The notes under the pieces are model-generated. The model made no database searches. It was not told the origin of the DNA and worked only from the letters and a program-made list of their open reading frames with translations. Made by a program: the position numbers and the translations under genes. From assembly GCA_001600695.1 (NCBI GenBank), contig BCKQ01000014.1:62001-126000 (forward strand): 64,000 bases of DNA, written 5' to 3'. The DNA is from Ascoidea asiatica. Lineage: Eukaryota; Ascomycota; Saccharomycetes; Ascoideales; Ascoideaceae. The stretch's first letter is position 1. Each line of letters begins with the position of its first letter. Shown piece by piece: positions 40,436 to 50,050 of the stretch.

Positions 40436-41944
40436 ATGTCCATATATAATATCAATGAAAGTATGAGTAATAATCGCACCAATGATATTGAGTTTGATTT
40501 ATTGGAAGGGATAAAAGTAATCCCAGTGACTGAAGGGAGTACTTTTCATGAAATAAATAATGATCCTGTTGAAGATAAAGAAGGTAAAGATTCTAATGAA
40601 AGAGTTTCATTGATGGCAGGTTTAGATGGGGATTCAATACAATTTCCAGAAGGTGGTTTGAGAGCATATTTAGTATTATTTGGATCATTTCTTGGATTAT
40701 TTACATCATTTGGATTATTCAATGCATCTGGTGCAATTCAATCATATGTTCAACTTCATCAATTAAAAGATTATTCAGTTTCATCTGTTTCATGGATTTT
40801 TTCGATTTATTGTTTTATTTCCTTTGCAGCAAGTGTTTTTAGTGGATATTTATTTGATTCAAAAGGTTCAAATTTTCCAATGATTATTGGAGCTACATTT
40901 TCAACTTTATCATATTTTTTATTAGGTGAATGTAAAAAATATTATCAATTTCTATTATGTTTTGGAATTTTAAATGGAATTGGTACAAGTTTTTCATTTA
41001 ATGCATCAATAGGAGTTGTATCACATTGGTTTTCAAAAAGAAGAGGTATTGCAATTGGTATTGCAACAATGGGAGCATCTATTGGAGGTGGTATTTTTCC
41101 ATTAATTTTAAGTGATTTATATCCTAGAATTGGATTTAAATGGTCAATGAGAATAATTGGTTTCATTGTTTTAGGATGTCAATTTTTATCAACAATTTTA
41201 ATAAAAGATAGAATTAAACGAAAAAAAATTACAGAAATTTTAATCAATGAAGAAAATAATAATGAAATTAATAATGAAAAAAATAATAAAGTTAAAAGAA
41301 AAGTATTAAACTTTTTAAAAAATATTTTTATAGATAGTTTCAATTTTGAAAGTTTTAAAGAAATTAGATATGTTTCATTTGTATTTGCCTTATTATTTGT
41401 TGAATTATATATATTTCTAGTATTATCATATTTATCATCATATGCAATAGCAAAAGGATTTAGTGATTATGAAGGATTAATGTTATTAACAATAACAAAT
41501 CTTTGTGGAGTACCAGGTAGAATTATACCAGGATATTTAGCAGATAAATATGGTAGATTTAATATAATTTGTTTAGTTACAATATTATCATCATTAACAA
41601 TATTTATAATATGGTTACCATTTGGTAAAAATTTAAATGCACTTTATACATTTTCAGGAATTTGGGGATTTACATCATCATCAATAATTGGATTAATACC
41701 AGCATGTTGTGGACAAATTAGTAAAACTGAAGATTTTGGTAAAAGATATGGTACAGGATATTTTATTGCAAGTTTTGGATCATTAATTGGATTACCAATT
41801 GGAGGAGCAATAATTGGTAATTCAACAAATTCTAATGGATTTTCGAATTTTGTTATATTTACTGGAATTATAAGTATTTTAAGTTTTATTTGTTTATGTA
41901 TATCAAGATATTGTTGTGCAGGAATAAAGATTTGTAAAGTTTAG
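40436..41944 (+). CDS. Monocarboxylate-permease-like MFS transporter (Mch family)
   Basis: 502 residues from ATG 40436; the upstream in-frame codons start with TTG and are not used. The N-terminal cytosolic tail is about 70 residues and ends in PEGGLRAYLV, the entry motif of the Mch2/Mch4/Esbp6 family. Twelve spans follow, with a basic Asn/Lys loop (about 258-300) between spans 6 and 7. The conserved segments GLFTSFGLFNASGAIQSY, SHWFSKRRGIAIGIA and PGRIIPGYLADKYGRFN are present. S. cerevisiae Mch proteins resemble animal monocarboxylate carriers, but no monocarboxylate transport has been shown for most of them. In S. cerevisiae MCH4 lies near RPS19A and TRM11; here it is 17 kb away. Whether it belongs to the sugar island or is a bystander is open. 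Confidence 0.83.
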   Translation: MSIYNINESMSNNRTNDIEFDLLEGIKVIPVTEGSTFHEINNDPVEDKEGKDSNERVSLMAGLDGDSIQFPEGGLRAYLVLFGSFLGLFTSFGLFNASGAIQSYVQLHQLKDYSVSSVSWIFSIYCFISFAASVFSGYLFDSKGSNFPMIIGATFSTLSYFLLGECKKYYQFLLCFGILNGIGTSFSFNASIGVVSHWFSKRRGIAIGIATMGASIGGGIFPLILSDLYPRIGFKWSMRIIGFIVLGCQFLSTILIKDRIKRKKITEILINEENNNEINNEKNNKVKRKVLNFLKNIFIDSFNFESFKEIRYVSFVFALLFVELYIFLVLSYLSSYAIAKGFSDYEGLMLLTITNLCGVPGRIIPGYLADKYGRFNIICLVTILSSLTIFIIWLPFGKNLNALYTFSGIWGFTSSSIIGLIPACCGQISKTEDFGKRYGTGYFIASFGSLIGLPIGGAIIGNSTNSNGFSNFVIFTGIISILSFICLCISRYCCAGIKICKV

Positions 41945-41959
41945 AAATTATCATTTCAA

Positions 41960-43183
41960 TTACTTTTTCAACATATTTTCTGAGATATTTTCTATAGATT
42001 TATTATTGTTATTGTTATTATTAATAGTAGTAGTAGTAGTATTAGTATTATCTTTAGGTTTATTAATGATTGAATCATTAGTTATTTGATTATTTATAAT
42101 ATTTTGAATAGATTTTGGTATTAAAGAGATATAATTTCTAGGTACATAACCAATTTTACCATCTCTTGATCTACATTTATACCAAGATTTTTTTTGTTTT
42201 TCTTCGATATCATTATTATCTTTTTCATCTTTTTCATTTTTATCATAATCTAAAATTGCTAATAAATCATTTTTTTTAAAAGGTAAATCAATATTTGAAT
42301 TTTCTGGATTATAATCATATAAAGCTTTACAAAATTGAATATTATTTGGATCAAATTTTATTGATTGACTATTAACATTATTATTATTATTATTATGTGA
42401 AGATAATAAAGAAGATTTAGTCATTTTTTTTGATAATTTTGAAATTAATTTTGTTAAAAGGTAAGGTAAAGCAAAAGAAACTAAGATGAAAAAAATTAAG
42501 GGTTTCAAAGAAATTTTTTTACTTTTAATTTTATTTTTATTTAAGACAGAATTTGAATTATTATTTGATAAAAATTGATTAAATTCATTAATTGATAAAG
42601 ATTTTTTAGATGATTTTTTTGATTTGAATAATTTTGATTTAATAAAATTTAAAGAGAAAAAAGATAAGAAATTATTAAATAAATTTTTAAATTGATTAAA
42701 TAATTGTATAAAAGAATTATAATTTGAATATGTTGAAAGATAAGTTGATTGTAATAATTGAGAAAAAATTGTGAAAGAAGTTATAATTGATTGAAAAGAA
42801 CCAAAAATTATTTGAGAATTTTGTAAGAAATTATTCATTTCATCATTATTCATTTGATTTTGATTTTGATTTTGATTTTGATTTTGATTTAAATTTTGAT
42901 TATTATAATTCATATTTCCATAGTTACTCATACCATAATTATTATTCATTCCATAACCACCACTACTACCATAACCGCCATAACCACCATATGAACCATA
43001 TGAATTCATACCTGAATAAGTATTATTGATATTGGAAGTATTAGATAGGTTATTGATATTATTATTTGATGTATCAAAGTTTCTTTCAGGTAAAGGAGGT
43101 GGTATATTTGATGTATTTGATGTATTTGAAGAAGTATTTTGATCAGGGGTTATTGAATCTGAATTATTTTGAGTTACAGTCAT
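41960..43183 (-). CDS. PEX13: Peroxisomal import docking protein Pex13
   Basis: 407 residues. Pex13 is a peroxisomal membrane protein of the docking complex for the receptors Pex5 and Pex7, with Pex14 and Pex17. The order is typical: PPPLPERNF proline motif near 28-36, a Tyr-Gly-rich repeat segment (57-95), a (QN)n run (98-110), the membrane region (about 120-255) and a C-terminal SH3 domain (about 285-352) from FCKALYDYNP to GYVPRNYISLIP. Recent work assigns the YG-rich part to a phase-separated import pore. A SWYKC segment precedes the GKIGYVP. Only 15 bp separate its stop from the end of the MCH-like gene. Confidence 0.9.
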   Translation of the reverse strand: MTVTQNNSDSITPDQNTSSNTSNTSNIPPPLPERNFDTSNNNINNLSNTSNINNTYSGMNSYGSYGGYGGYGSSGGYGMNNNYGMSNYGNMNYNNQNLNQNQNQNQNQNQMNNDEMNNFLQNSQIIFGSFQSIITSFTIFSQLLQSTYLSTYSNYNSFIQLFNQFKNLFNNFLSFFSLNFIKSKLFKSKKSSKKSLSINEFNQFLSNNNSNSVLNKNKIKSKKISLKPLIFFILVSFALPYLLTKLISKLSKKMTKSSLLSSHNNNNNNVNSQSIKFDPNNIQFCKALYDYNPENSNIDLPFKKNDLLAILDYDKNEKDEKDNNDIEEKQKKSWYKCRSRDGKIGYVPRNYISLIPKSIQNIINNQITNDSIINKPKDNTNTTTTTINNNNNNNKSIENISENMLKK

Positions 43184-43664
43184 TTAAAAAACTCTTAATT
43201 TTGATTATGAGAATATAATTTAAGAAAATGATTATTGAAAGTTATACGTTTTTCAAATAAGATTTTGATATGGAAGTGAATAGGAATATAGATGGATAAA
43301 TAGTAGAATATGTTTTGAAGAGAAGAGAAGAGTGTGATATAATTGATTTGATTAAATATCAAAGGATGTATTTATCAAATTGGATATATATTTTATCCAA
43401 ATCACTTAAAAGCAGGCTAAATCAGCTTAAATCACTGGAGAAGTGAACGAGTGTTTGTTTTACCAGATGCGAACAAGAAATGCTACCCTCACCGCCACAA
43501 AAGCCATTGTCGCCACCGCTGGAGCTTCTCCGCTTTCAGAAACTGAAACCACCACAAAAGTACTGCAAAAGTACCGCAAAAACACCGCAAAAGTAACAAT
43601 AGCACCCCATGATTATTTTAAATTGCAAAAAGTGAAAGGAACGCACTTTGACACGCAACAAATG

Positions 43665-43670
43665 CACGTG
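43665..43670. promoter_or_regulatory. CACGTG (Cbf1/Pho4-type) site
   Basis: The palindromic E-box core in the PEX13/VMA9 promoter, followed by GG, which favours Pho4-like binding in S. cerevisiae. Confidence 0.35.
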
Positions 43671-43775
43671 GGCTATAATTTTATATCCGCATCCGGGCTT
43701 TTTATCTGTCATTTCCTTGTACGGATACCTCTTCAGGGCCGGAAGAAGCCCAGATTCTCCAGGCTGCAACTAGTT

Positions 43776-43846
43776 CTACTGCTGTTGCTGTTGCTGTTGT
43801 TGTTGTTGTTGGTGTTGCTGCTTCTGCTTCTGCTTCTGCTTCTGCT
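43776..43846. repeat. CTG/TTG/CTT trinucleotide array
   Basis: About 23 trinucleotide units in GC-rich phase: CTGTTG units, then TTG, then CTTCTG units. It is intergenic and therefore not a coding Leu or Ala run. Confidence 0.85.
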
Positions 43847-43973
43847 GTGTGATCTTTCTTATTTGTATATAACAAGCCAACTGCCACTGCTTCCTTGCCT
43901 TTGCTGTCCATAGAGTCAATTCCATCGTCTTTCTCAGTATCTCTTTATCTCGTTATCTCGTTATCTATTCACA

Positions 43974-44509
43974 ATGGGAGGGTATGTTTATCTTCTATTA
44001 CTTTTGAAATATATATTTCAATATTATTACTAACTTATTCAATTATTCAATTATTCAATTATTTATATATCATCAGTTGGACTGTTATTATTGGTTTTAT
44101 ACTTGTTGTTGTTTTATCTATTTTATCTTGGATATTTGCTCCAAAACAAGATCAAACGTATGTTTACTTAATTTTCAAATATATAAATTTAATTTTCATT
44201 TTCATCTTCAATTTACAATCTCAATTTCAAATTTACTAATATTTCTAAATCATTTAAAAAAGTGTCTGGAGAAGTTCTATAATATTATGCTTATCAATGT
44301 GTTATTTAATGTGGGCAATAACTTATCTTTGTAAGTATTATTTTTTTCATTTGATATCAATTTAATCTGCTATATTTACTAACTAACTAACTAACTAACT
44401 AACTAAATAATTCAACTTTTTATCTCTTGTTTAATCATAATTTATAGGTCAATTACACCCTTTAGTAGCTCCAAGACGTTCAGATTTAAGACCAGAATAT
44501 GCTGAATAA
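43974..44509 (+). CDS. VMA9: V-ATPase V0 subunit e (Vma9), three introns
   Basis: Four exons (43974-43981, 44077-44157, 44263-44330, 44448-44509) join to 72 residues with two membrane spans, as in S. cerevisiae Vma9 (73 residues). Conserved segments are SWIFAPK, LMWAITYLCQLHPLVAP and the end RRSDLRPEYAE. Intron 1 has GTATGT and TACTAAC at 44028-44034. Intron 2 has GTATGT and TACTAAT. Intron 3 has GTAAGT and TACTAAC at 44377-44383 followed by a TAAC repeat. All phases join in frame. Vma9 is an essential part of the proton channel sector of the vacuolar ATPase. Three introns in 219 coding bases is remarkable for a yeast; S. cerevisiae VMA9 also carries introns. Confidence 0.93.
44377..44404. 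repeat. TAAC tandem repeat at VMA9 branch point
   Basis: TACTAAC followed by about five more CTAA units inside VMA9 intron 3. The later copies read ACTAAC and could act as alternative branch sites. Confidence 0.75.
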
Positions 44510-44908
44510 TCTAATTTAATTCAAATTAACTAACTTATTATATTGTGTTTCTTAATTCCTAATTCAATTCTTAATATACATAAAAATATATACTTATAAA
44601 TACAAATAAATATAATATATAATAATTCATATATTCCTTGTAAAATTGAACCATTTCAATACTATATTTATCGTTTAATTATTAATTTGATCACGAGATT
44701 CACCTCTGAGTTTTGAAATAATTACTCATATCACTTATCCATCGGTATTAATCTACAATAACTTCAGCGCTTAAATTAATTAAATTAATCATTATTTAAT
44801 GTTATTTCAATTTCAAAACATAGATATATCAACAAATAAATTGAAATATATAGTTTAAAATTAAATTGTAATCTAATGAATTATAAATGAAATTTAAATG
44901 AAATATAA
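44510..44908. other. Spacer VMA9/NPR3
   Basis: AT-rich 3' and promoter sequence with TATATA elements (44583-44630) after VMA9. No gene or GC island. Confidence 0.6.
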
Positions 44909-47900
44909 ATGGAATCTAAATCCTATAAACCAAATTCTTATCTTTTAGGTTTATTCCTAATAATTTCAACAGATCAAAAAAGTAATTTAATTTTTCATTA
45001 TCCTCCAATTCCAAGAATTTATGGTAATGAAAAAATAATAAAATTAAAAATTGAAAAAGATGATATTTTAGATTCTGATTCAAATAATGATTCAAATAAT
45101 GATTCAAATAATGAAGATGATGATGAAGATGATGATTATGATGATGATGACGACGAGTATGAAAATAATGTCAAAGATTATAATCAAGATCATCAATATG
45201 ATAATAATGATGATAATAATAACGAAGGATATAATGATAATCAAATAAATTTAAGTAATAATGATTCAAATTCAATTTTAAATAACATTATTGATTCAAA
45301 TGATGAATTAAATAATATAAATGATGATGAATTAATTTCAATTTTAAATTCAAATTCAAATTCAAATTCTAACTCAGATTATGATTATGATTATAACTCA
45401 GATTATAATTCTGATTACAATTCTGATGATAATTCTGATAATTCAATTAATTTAAATCATAATCATAATCATAACCATAATCACATTCAAAATAATCACA
45501 ATAATCATAAAAGTCGAAATCGAAATCATACAAAAATTCATAATAATAATCACAAAATTAATCAAACTAATATCAACCTCAATCATAATAACAATAATAA
45601 TAATCAAATAAAATCAAATTTAAAAGATCTGAGAGTTTTAAATTATTCTTCTTCTTCTTCAAATATAATTTCAAAAGATGATAAATATTTATTTAATAAA
45701 ACTAAATCAAGAAAAAAAGCTTTAAATAAAAAAAAATTAAATCAAAATAATCAAAATAATCAAAATAATCAAATTAATCAAAATATGCCTACTAATTTTA
45801 AATTAAATAAAAATATTAATCAAAAATTTAAAAATAATAAAAATTTAAATTCAAACTTAAATACAAATTTCAATTCAAATTTCAATTCAAATCTCAATTC
45901 AAACTTATCTTCAAAAAGAAATTCTCCAAATTTTTTACCATTTTCAAATCAAAATCAAAATCAAAATATTATTTCTCCACCAAGTCTTTTAAATTTATCA
46001 AAAGCAAATTCAAATTCTCCTTTACATAATTTGAAACTGCCTTTAACACAAAATTCAAATAATTTTTCAAATCAAAATTCAAATAATTTTTCAAATCAAA
46101 ATTTAAATAATTTATCAAATCAATTTAAATCTTCATTAATTTTAAATAAAAAAAAAATTTCAAATGTCAAAAAATCTAAAAAAAAAAATAGTTTAAATGT
46201 TTTAAATAAGGAAATTGAAAAAATCTTTAAAATGGATTTACCTTCATTAATTGAAATTATAACTCCATCAATAAATCTTTGCAATAAATTTTTTGAAATT
46301 TCTATAGAAAATATTACTTTTTTATCACATCCAAAAACAATTAATGAAAATAAAAATTGGATTCCAATGAACATCTTGAAAAAAAAAAAAATTGAAAAAA
46401 AAAATTCATTAAACTTTAATAAATCAAAATTCAATTCAATCAATAATATTAATAATAAGAAAGATTATAGAAATTTTAATAACAATAATAATTATTCTGA
46501 TACAGAAAGTGACTCTGATATTACTTCAAAACCAGAAGTTTTGAAATTAGATTTTATAAAAAATGAAAACTGTCCCTTAATAGGTTTTAATTTGGTATTT
46601 GTAATGGCTCCACCAATAATAAGTCATAATCAAGTTTTATTAGATATGTATAATAATATTGTAACAAAATTTGTTTTAATTTTATCTAAAGAACAAGAAA
46701 AAGATAATTATGTTTGGAATGAATCTCAGATAATTAATGAAATTAGAAATAAATATATTAATTCCCAATTTAAGAAAAATAAAAATAATTCAAAAAAAAA
46801 TTATTCAAACAATTTCAACAATGATAAATTTAGTATAAAAACATCAGATTCTTGGCGGGATAATAAAGAATTTACAATAAAAAATTTTTATCAAGAAGTT
46901 ATGGAAAAATCAATGTTGGCAAGAGCAATACGTGATTGTTATGAACAAATTTCAAAATCAGAAATTTGTGAATTAAAATTAAGAGAAAATAAAAACTCAT
47001 ATTCTTTACAGATTCCAATAATTACAAGTTATAAACATTTACCAGAAGAAACAGAAATTATTATTCCAGAATCATTCTTATCATCAATTAATGTTAATTC
47101 ATTATTAATATCTAAAAAAGTTGTAAATAAGTCAAAATTAGTCAGAGAAAATAAAATCAAAGAAGAAATAAATAATAATAATAATGAACTATTATCAAAT
47201 AATCATGATATAAAATCAGTAAGTCTGACAAATTATACACGTGATAGTAAAAGAAAAATGAACGTAAAAAATTTAAATGAAAATGATATTGATAATAATA
47301 ATAATAATTTAAATGAAGACGAAGAAGATTCAAATTTTGAGAAAGTTAATTTATTAAAAAATTGTCAATTAAGATATTTTGCGTTACTTTTATTAGATAG
47401 TAGAGAAAATATTATTAAGGAATTAAAATATCATTCAGATTTTATTCAAAATATAAGACCAACAAAAAATTTATTAAAAATTGCATCAGATAATAACTTT
47501 TTAATTGAACAATGTGAAGAAATTGCGTATCATTTAATATTTTGGAGAAAAGCTAGAATAATTTTACCAATTCATAAAAATAATAATTTTTTAATATCAC
47601 CAATAAGTCCAATAAATTATATTAATAAAAAATATAATGAATTATTTAGAAATGAATTTCCATTATTTTCAAATTTAGGAGATTTTTTAACAAATTTTAA
47701 TGAACCAATATCATGTTCAAAATTATCAAATAAATATTCGGGTAGAAAAGAGATTTATGTTAATATATTAAAATGGTTAATGCAAAGAGGTATAATTATG
47801 CAATTATTAACCTATGCACAAATTAAAATTACTCCAAGAATTAAAACATTAGTCGAAGAAGAAGAAGAAGTTCATAATAGAAGAAAAAGTAATCAAAGTA

Positions 47901-48460
47901 ATTCAAGTATTAATAATAAAAAATTAAATAATGATAATTCAAATAATAATAGTACAATTATTCATAGAAGAAATAAGCTGATGTTAAATAGTAATGAAAC
48001 AAATACTAATTCAAGTAATATTAACAATAATTTAAATTTTAAACCAATGAAAAAACAAAGGTCCATGTCAGCAATTAGCAGAAGTGGATTTAATCTGAAT
48101 TGGGGTGGAAATATGTCAGCAATTGAAGAAGATCCATTTAATTCTTCAAGTACATCAGTTAATGAATTAGATAATTATGAGCATTATTATAAAAGATTTG
48201 AAGATGAACATCCTTCAATAATCTCAGAACCTGATAAACCAACATTATTAGAAAAAAAATGGATACGAAAATTAATTGAAATTAAATTTAAAAAAATGGA
48301 CTATGTAAATCAAAAATTAATATTTGGAAAGATTTTAAAATATCTTAATGGAGTTAATCCTTTAGAATTAATCTCAATTCGAGAAGGAATTCGAAAAAAA
48401 GAACTTAATAAACTTATGGAAATCTTAGGAGAAAATATAGTCATAACTAAACATTGGTAG
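44909..48460 (+). CDS. NPR3: SEACIT/GATOR1 subunit Npr3
   Basis: 1183 residues. Npr3 forms the SEACIT (GATOR1) complex with Npr2 and Iml1 at the vacuole, and restrains TORC1 when amino acids or nitrogen run low. The N-terminal longin-like start is visible: SYLLGLFLIISTDQKSN and FHYPPIPRIYGN (1-40). An Asp/Asn-rich insert of roughly 350 residues follows (55-420), with His-Asn and Ser-Asn runs. The conserved part resumes at IFKMDLPSLIEIITPS (near 435), then ENITFLSHP, LVFVMAPP, the VTKFVLILSKEQE segment, RAIRDCYEQISKSEIC, ISPIN, a winged-helix-type region near 900-970 and the C-terminal KIFGKILKYLNG-like segment with LELISIREGI. The insert accounts for the extra length. Confidence 0.88.
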   Translation: MESKSYKPNSYLLGLFLIISTDQKSNLIFHYPPIPRIYGNEKIIKLKIEKDDILDSDSNNDSNNDSNNEDDDEDDDYDDDDDEYENNVKDYNQDHQYDNNDDNNNEGYNDNQINLSNNDSNSILNNIIDSNDELNNINDDELISILNSNSNSNSNSDYDYDYNSDYNSDYNSDDNSDNSINLNHNHNHNHNHIQNNHNNHKSRNRNHTKIHNNNHKINQTNINLNHNNNNNNQIKSNLKDLRVLNYSSSSSNIISKDDKYLFNKTKSRKKALNKKKLNQNNQNNQNNQINQNMPTNFKLNKNINQKFKNNKNLNSNLNTNFNSNFNSNLNSNLSSKRNSPNFLPFSNQNQNQNIISPPSLLNLSKANSNSPLHNLKLPLTQNSNNFSNQNSNNFSNQNLNNLSNQFKSSLILNKKKISNVKKSKKKNSLNVLNKEIEKIFKMDLPSLIEIITPSINLCNKFFEISIENITFLSHPKTINENKNWIPMNILKKKKIEKKNSLNFNKSKFNSINNINNKKDYRNFNNNNNYSDTESDSDITSKPEVLKLDFIKNENCPLIGFNLVFVMAPPIISHNQVLLDMYNNIVTKFVLILSKEQEKDNYVWNESQIINEIRNKYINSQFKKNKNNSKKNYSNNFNNDKFSIKTSDSWRDNKEFTIKNFYQEVMEKSMLARAIRDCYEQISKSEICELKLRENKNSYSLQIPIITSYKHLPEETEIIIPESFLSSINVNSLLISKKVVNKSKLVRENKIKEEINNNNNELLSNNHDIKSVSLTNYTRDSKRKMNVKNLNENDIDNNNNNLNEDEEDSNFEKVNLLKNCQLRYFALLLLDSRENIIKELKYHSDFIQNIRPTKNLLKIASDNNFLIEQCEEIAYHLIFWRKARIILPIHKNNNFLISPISPINYINKKYNELFRNEFPLFSNLGDFLTNFNEPISCSKLSNKYSGRKEIYVNILKWLMQRGIIMQLLTYAQIKITPRIKTLVEEEEEVHNRRKSNQSNSSINNKKLNNDNSNNNSTIIHRRNKLMLNSNETNTNSSNINNNLNFKPMKKQRSMSAISRSGFNLNWGGNMSAIEEDPFNSSSTSVNELDNYEHYYKRFEDEHPSIISEPDKPTLLEKKWIRKLIEIKFKKMDYVNQKLIFGKILKYLNGVNPLELISIREGIRKKELNKLMEILGENIVITKHW

Positions 48461-49051
48461 ATTAATCTAATGAACATTCACTGAACATTGAACTTCTCTT
48501 AAACTTAAATCTTTCTATTTTTGTAATTAAAGGGACTAAAAATGAATAAAAAAAAACTAAAAATCAAAAAAATTGAAGCTTTCGAAATAGAGTTTGACCA
48601 AACGCGTTCTCTGCGTAAACTTGCATGTAAATACATTGGTTTACGTGTACCAGAGGTGTGGGTCGATTACGTAACTATTTTAATTTTTTTGGTTTGTTGT
48701 GGTTTTGGATCGATTTCTTTGCTACGTGTAAAGAAGAAAGGAAAAACAAAGAAAGTTTACAGTAAAAGATACGGAGAGGAGAGATTTAGAGCATATATGA
48801 TTTGGGTTAATTTGAATACAATTGAATATAATAGAATAGTTGAATGAATAAATATAATTGACTTGGATTGGATTGAATATAATTAAGTGGATTTAATTGA
48901 ATTGATTTGGGATTAAACAGAAGTGGATTTATTTGGAGATTAATAAATAATTCAGCTTTGTAAATTTTTTTTTTTTAATATTCTATCAAACAAAAAGTGA
49001 TTCCATATCATAAAAATAACAATAACAATAACAATAATAATAATAATTAAA
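48461..49051. promoter_or_regulatory. NPR3 3' region and EMP24 promoter
   Basis: Holds a higher-GC island (48595-48800) with an ACGCGT core at 48602-48607, which is an MCB-type element in S. cerevisiae. Then GATTGAATATAATT-like repeats (48820-48900), T and ACAATA repeats up to EMP24. The small frame at 48542-48847 is listed separately. Confidence 0.45.
48542..48847 (+). CDS. Hypothetical 101-residue protein (doubtful)
   Basis: A frame from ATG with a basic N-terminus, one possible membrane span (about 42-62) and a Lys-rich stretch after it. It uses CGT and GTG codons rarely used in neighbouring genes. Because it coincides with the GC island before EMP24, I think it more likely a promoter by-product than a gene. 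No family recognised. Confidence 0.2.
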   Translation: MNKKKLKIKKIEAFEIEFDQTRSLRKLACKYIGLRVPEVWVDYVTILIFLVCCGFGSISLLRVKKKGKTKKVYSKRYGEERFRAYMIWVNLNTIEYNRIVE

Positions 49052-49657
49052 ATGCGTTGTTTGTTTCTTACAATTTTTATTATATTTAATATAGTAATTA
49101 TAAATGGACATAATGTTTTATTACCATCATATGGTAAACAATGTTTTTTTGAAAAATTAAAAAAAGGAGATGAACTTGCTGTTAGTTTTCAAGTTGGTAA
49201 TAGAGATCCAAAAGCCAGTGATCAATTAGCATCAGATTTTTGGATTTTTGATCCAAATGATAATATTTTAATTAAAAAACAATCAGTAAGTCATGGTGAT
49301 GAATCTGTTGTTGCACAATCTTCAGGTAAATTTGGTTATTGTTTTTCAAATGAAGCTTATGGAATTTCAACAAAAGATGTTTCATTTAATATTCATGGTG
49401 TTATATATATTGATGTTAATGATCCAAATGCAGATAATTTAGATGGAGCAGTACAAAAATTATCACAATTAACAAGAGATGTTAAAAATCAACAAAGTTA
49501 TATAGTTGTAAGAGAAAGAACTCATAGAAATACAGCAGAATCAACAAATGCAAGAGTTAAATGGTGGTCATTATTTCAATTAATTGTTGTTGGAGTTAAT
49601 TCTCTTTTTCAAGTTTATTATTTAAAAAGATTTTTTGAAGTTAAATCTCATGTTTAA
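49052..49657 (+). CDS. EMP24: p24 cargo receptor Emp24
   Basis: 201 residues (S. cerevisiae 203). Emp24 works with Erv25, Erp1 and Erp2 in COPII vesicles and selects GPI-anchored and other cargo for ER exit. A signal peptide (about 1-19) precedes HNVLLPSYGKQCFFE. The GOLD domain has the cysteine pair at 31 and about 96 (FGYCFSN). The coiled coil holds LTRDVKNQQSYIVVRERTHR and then NTAESTNARVKWWS before the membrane span. The cytosolic tail YLKRFFEVKSHV has the Phe-Phe COPII signal. Every conserved part is present and the start is unambiguous. Confidence 0.95.
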   Translation: MRCLFLTIFIIFNIVIINGHNVLLPSYGKQCFFEKLKKGDELAVSFQVGNRDPKASDQLASDFWIFDPNDNILIKKQSVSHGDESVVAQSSGKFGYCFSNEAYGISTKDVSFNIHGVIYIDVNDPNADNLDGAVQKLSQLTRDVKNQQSYIVVRERTHRNTAESTNARVKWWSLFQLIVVGVNSLFQVYYLKRFFEVKSHV

Positions 49658-50050
49658 TTATTTAATTATTTAATTATTTAGTTATTTAGTTATTTGAATT
49701 GCTTACTTGTTTTTACTTGTTTTTACTTATTTTTACTTATTTTTTTTTGTAATATAAAATATAAAATATAAATTATGAAATACAAAACATCAATTTCATT
49801 ATCATTATCATTATCAATATCATTATCAATATGATTATCAATATCAATATCAATATAAAAGATTTAGATTGTATTAAGTAAATGGGGTATACTGTAAATG
49901 GAAATGAGATTATCAATTTTAAGTTATAATATAAAAATATGTATGTATTTATTATGAATATATTATTAATATTATAAAGATTAATTTAAGATAAGTTAAG
50001 TTAAGTTAAGTTAAGTTAAGTTAAGTAAATTAAATTAAATTGAATTAAAT
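49658..50050. other. Convergent spacer EMP24/RPS27
   Basis: AT-rich with repeats: TTATTTAAT units near 49660, ATCATT/ATCAAT units at 49794-49857 and five copies of AAGTT at 49991-50025. Fits 3' regions of two convergent genes. No gene. Confidence 0.6.

Larger units (their letters stand above)
43184..43973. promoter_or_regulatory. Divergent promoter PEX13/VMA9
   Basis: Contains a GC island at about 43440-43910 with a CACGTGGG (Pho4/Cbf1-type) element, ATCCGCATCCGGGC at 43687-43700, and a long CTG/TTG/CTT trinucleotide array (43776-43846). Leu-rich or Ala/Thr-rich frames over this array are not genes. The CT-rich stretch 43900-43965 likely holds VMA9 start sites. Confidence 0.5.

Noticed and set aside
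43443-43911. Leu-rich plus-strand and Ala/Thr-rich minus-strand frames
   Set aside because: Both are readings of the CTG/TTG/CTT array in the VMA9/PEX13 promoter.
43895-44334. Two plus-strand frames of 114 and 85 codons over VMA9
   Set aside because: They read through introns; the spliced VMA9 product explains all conserved sequence there.
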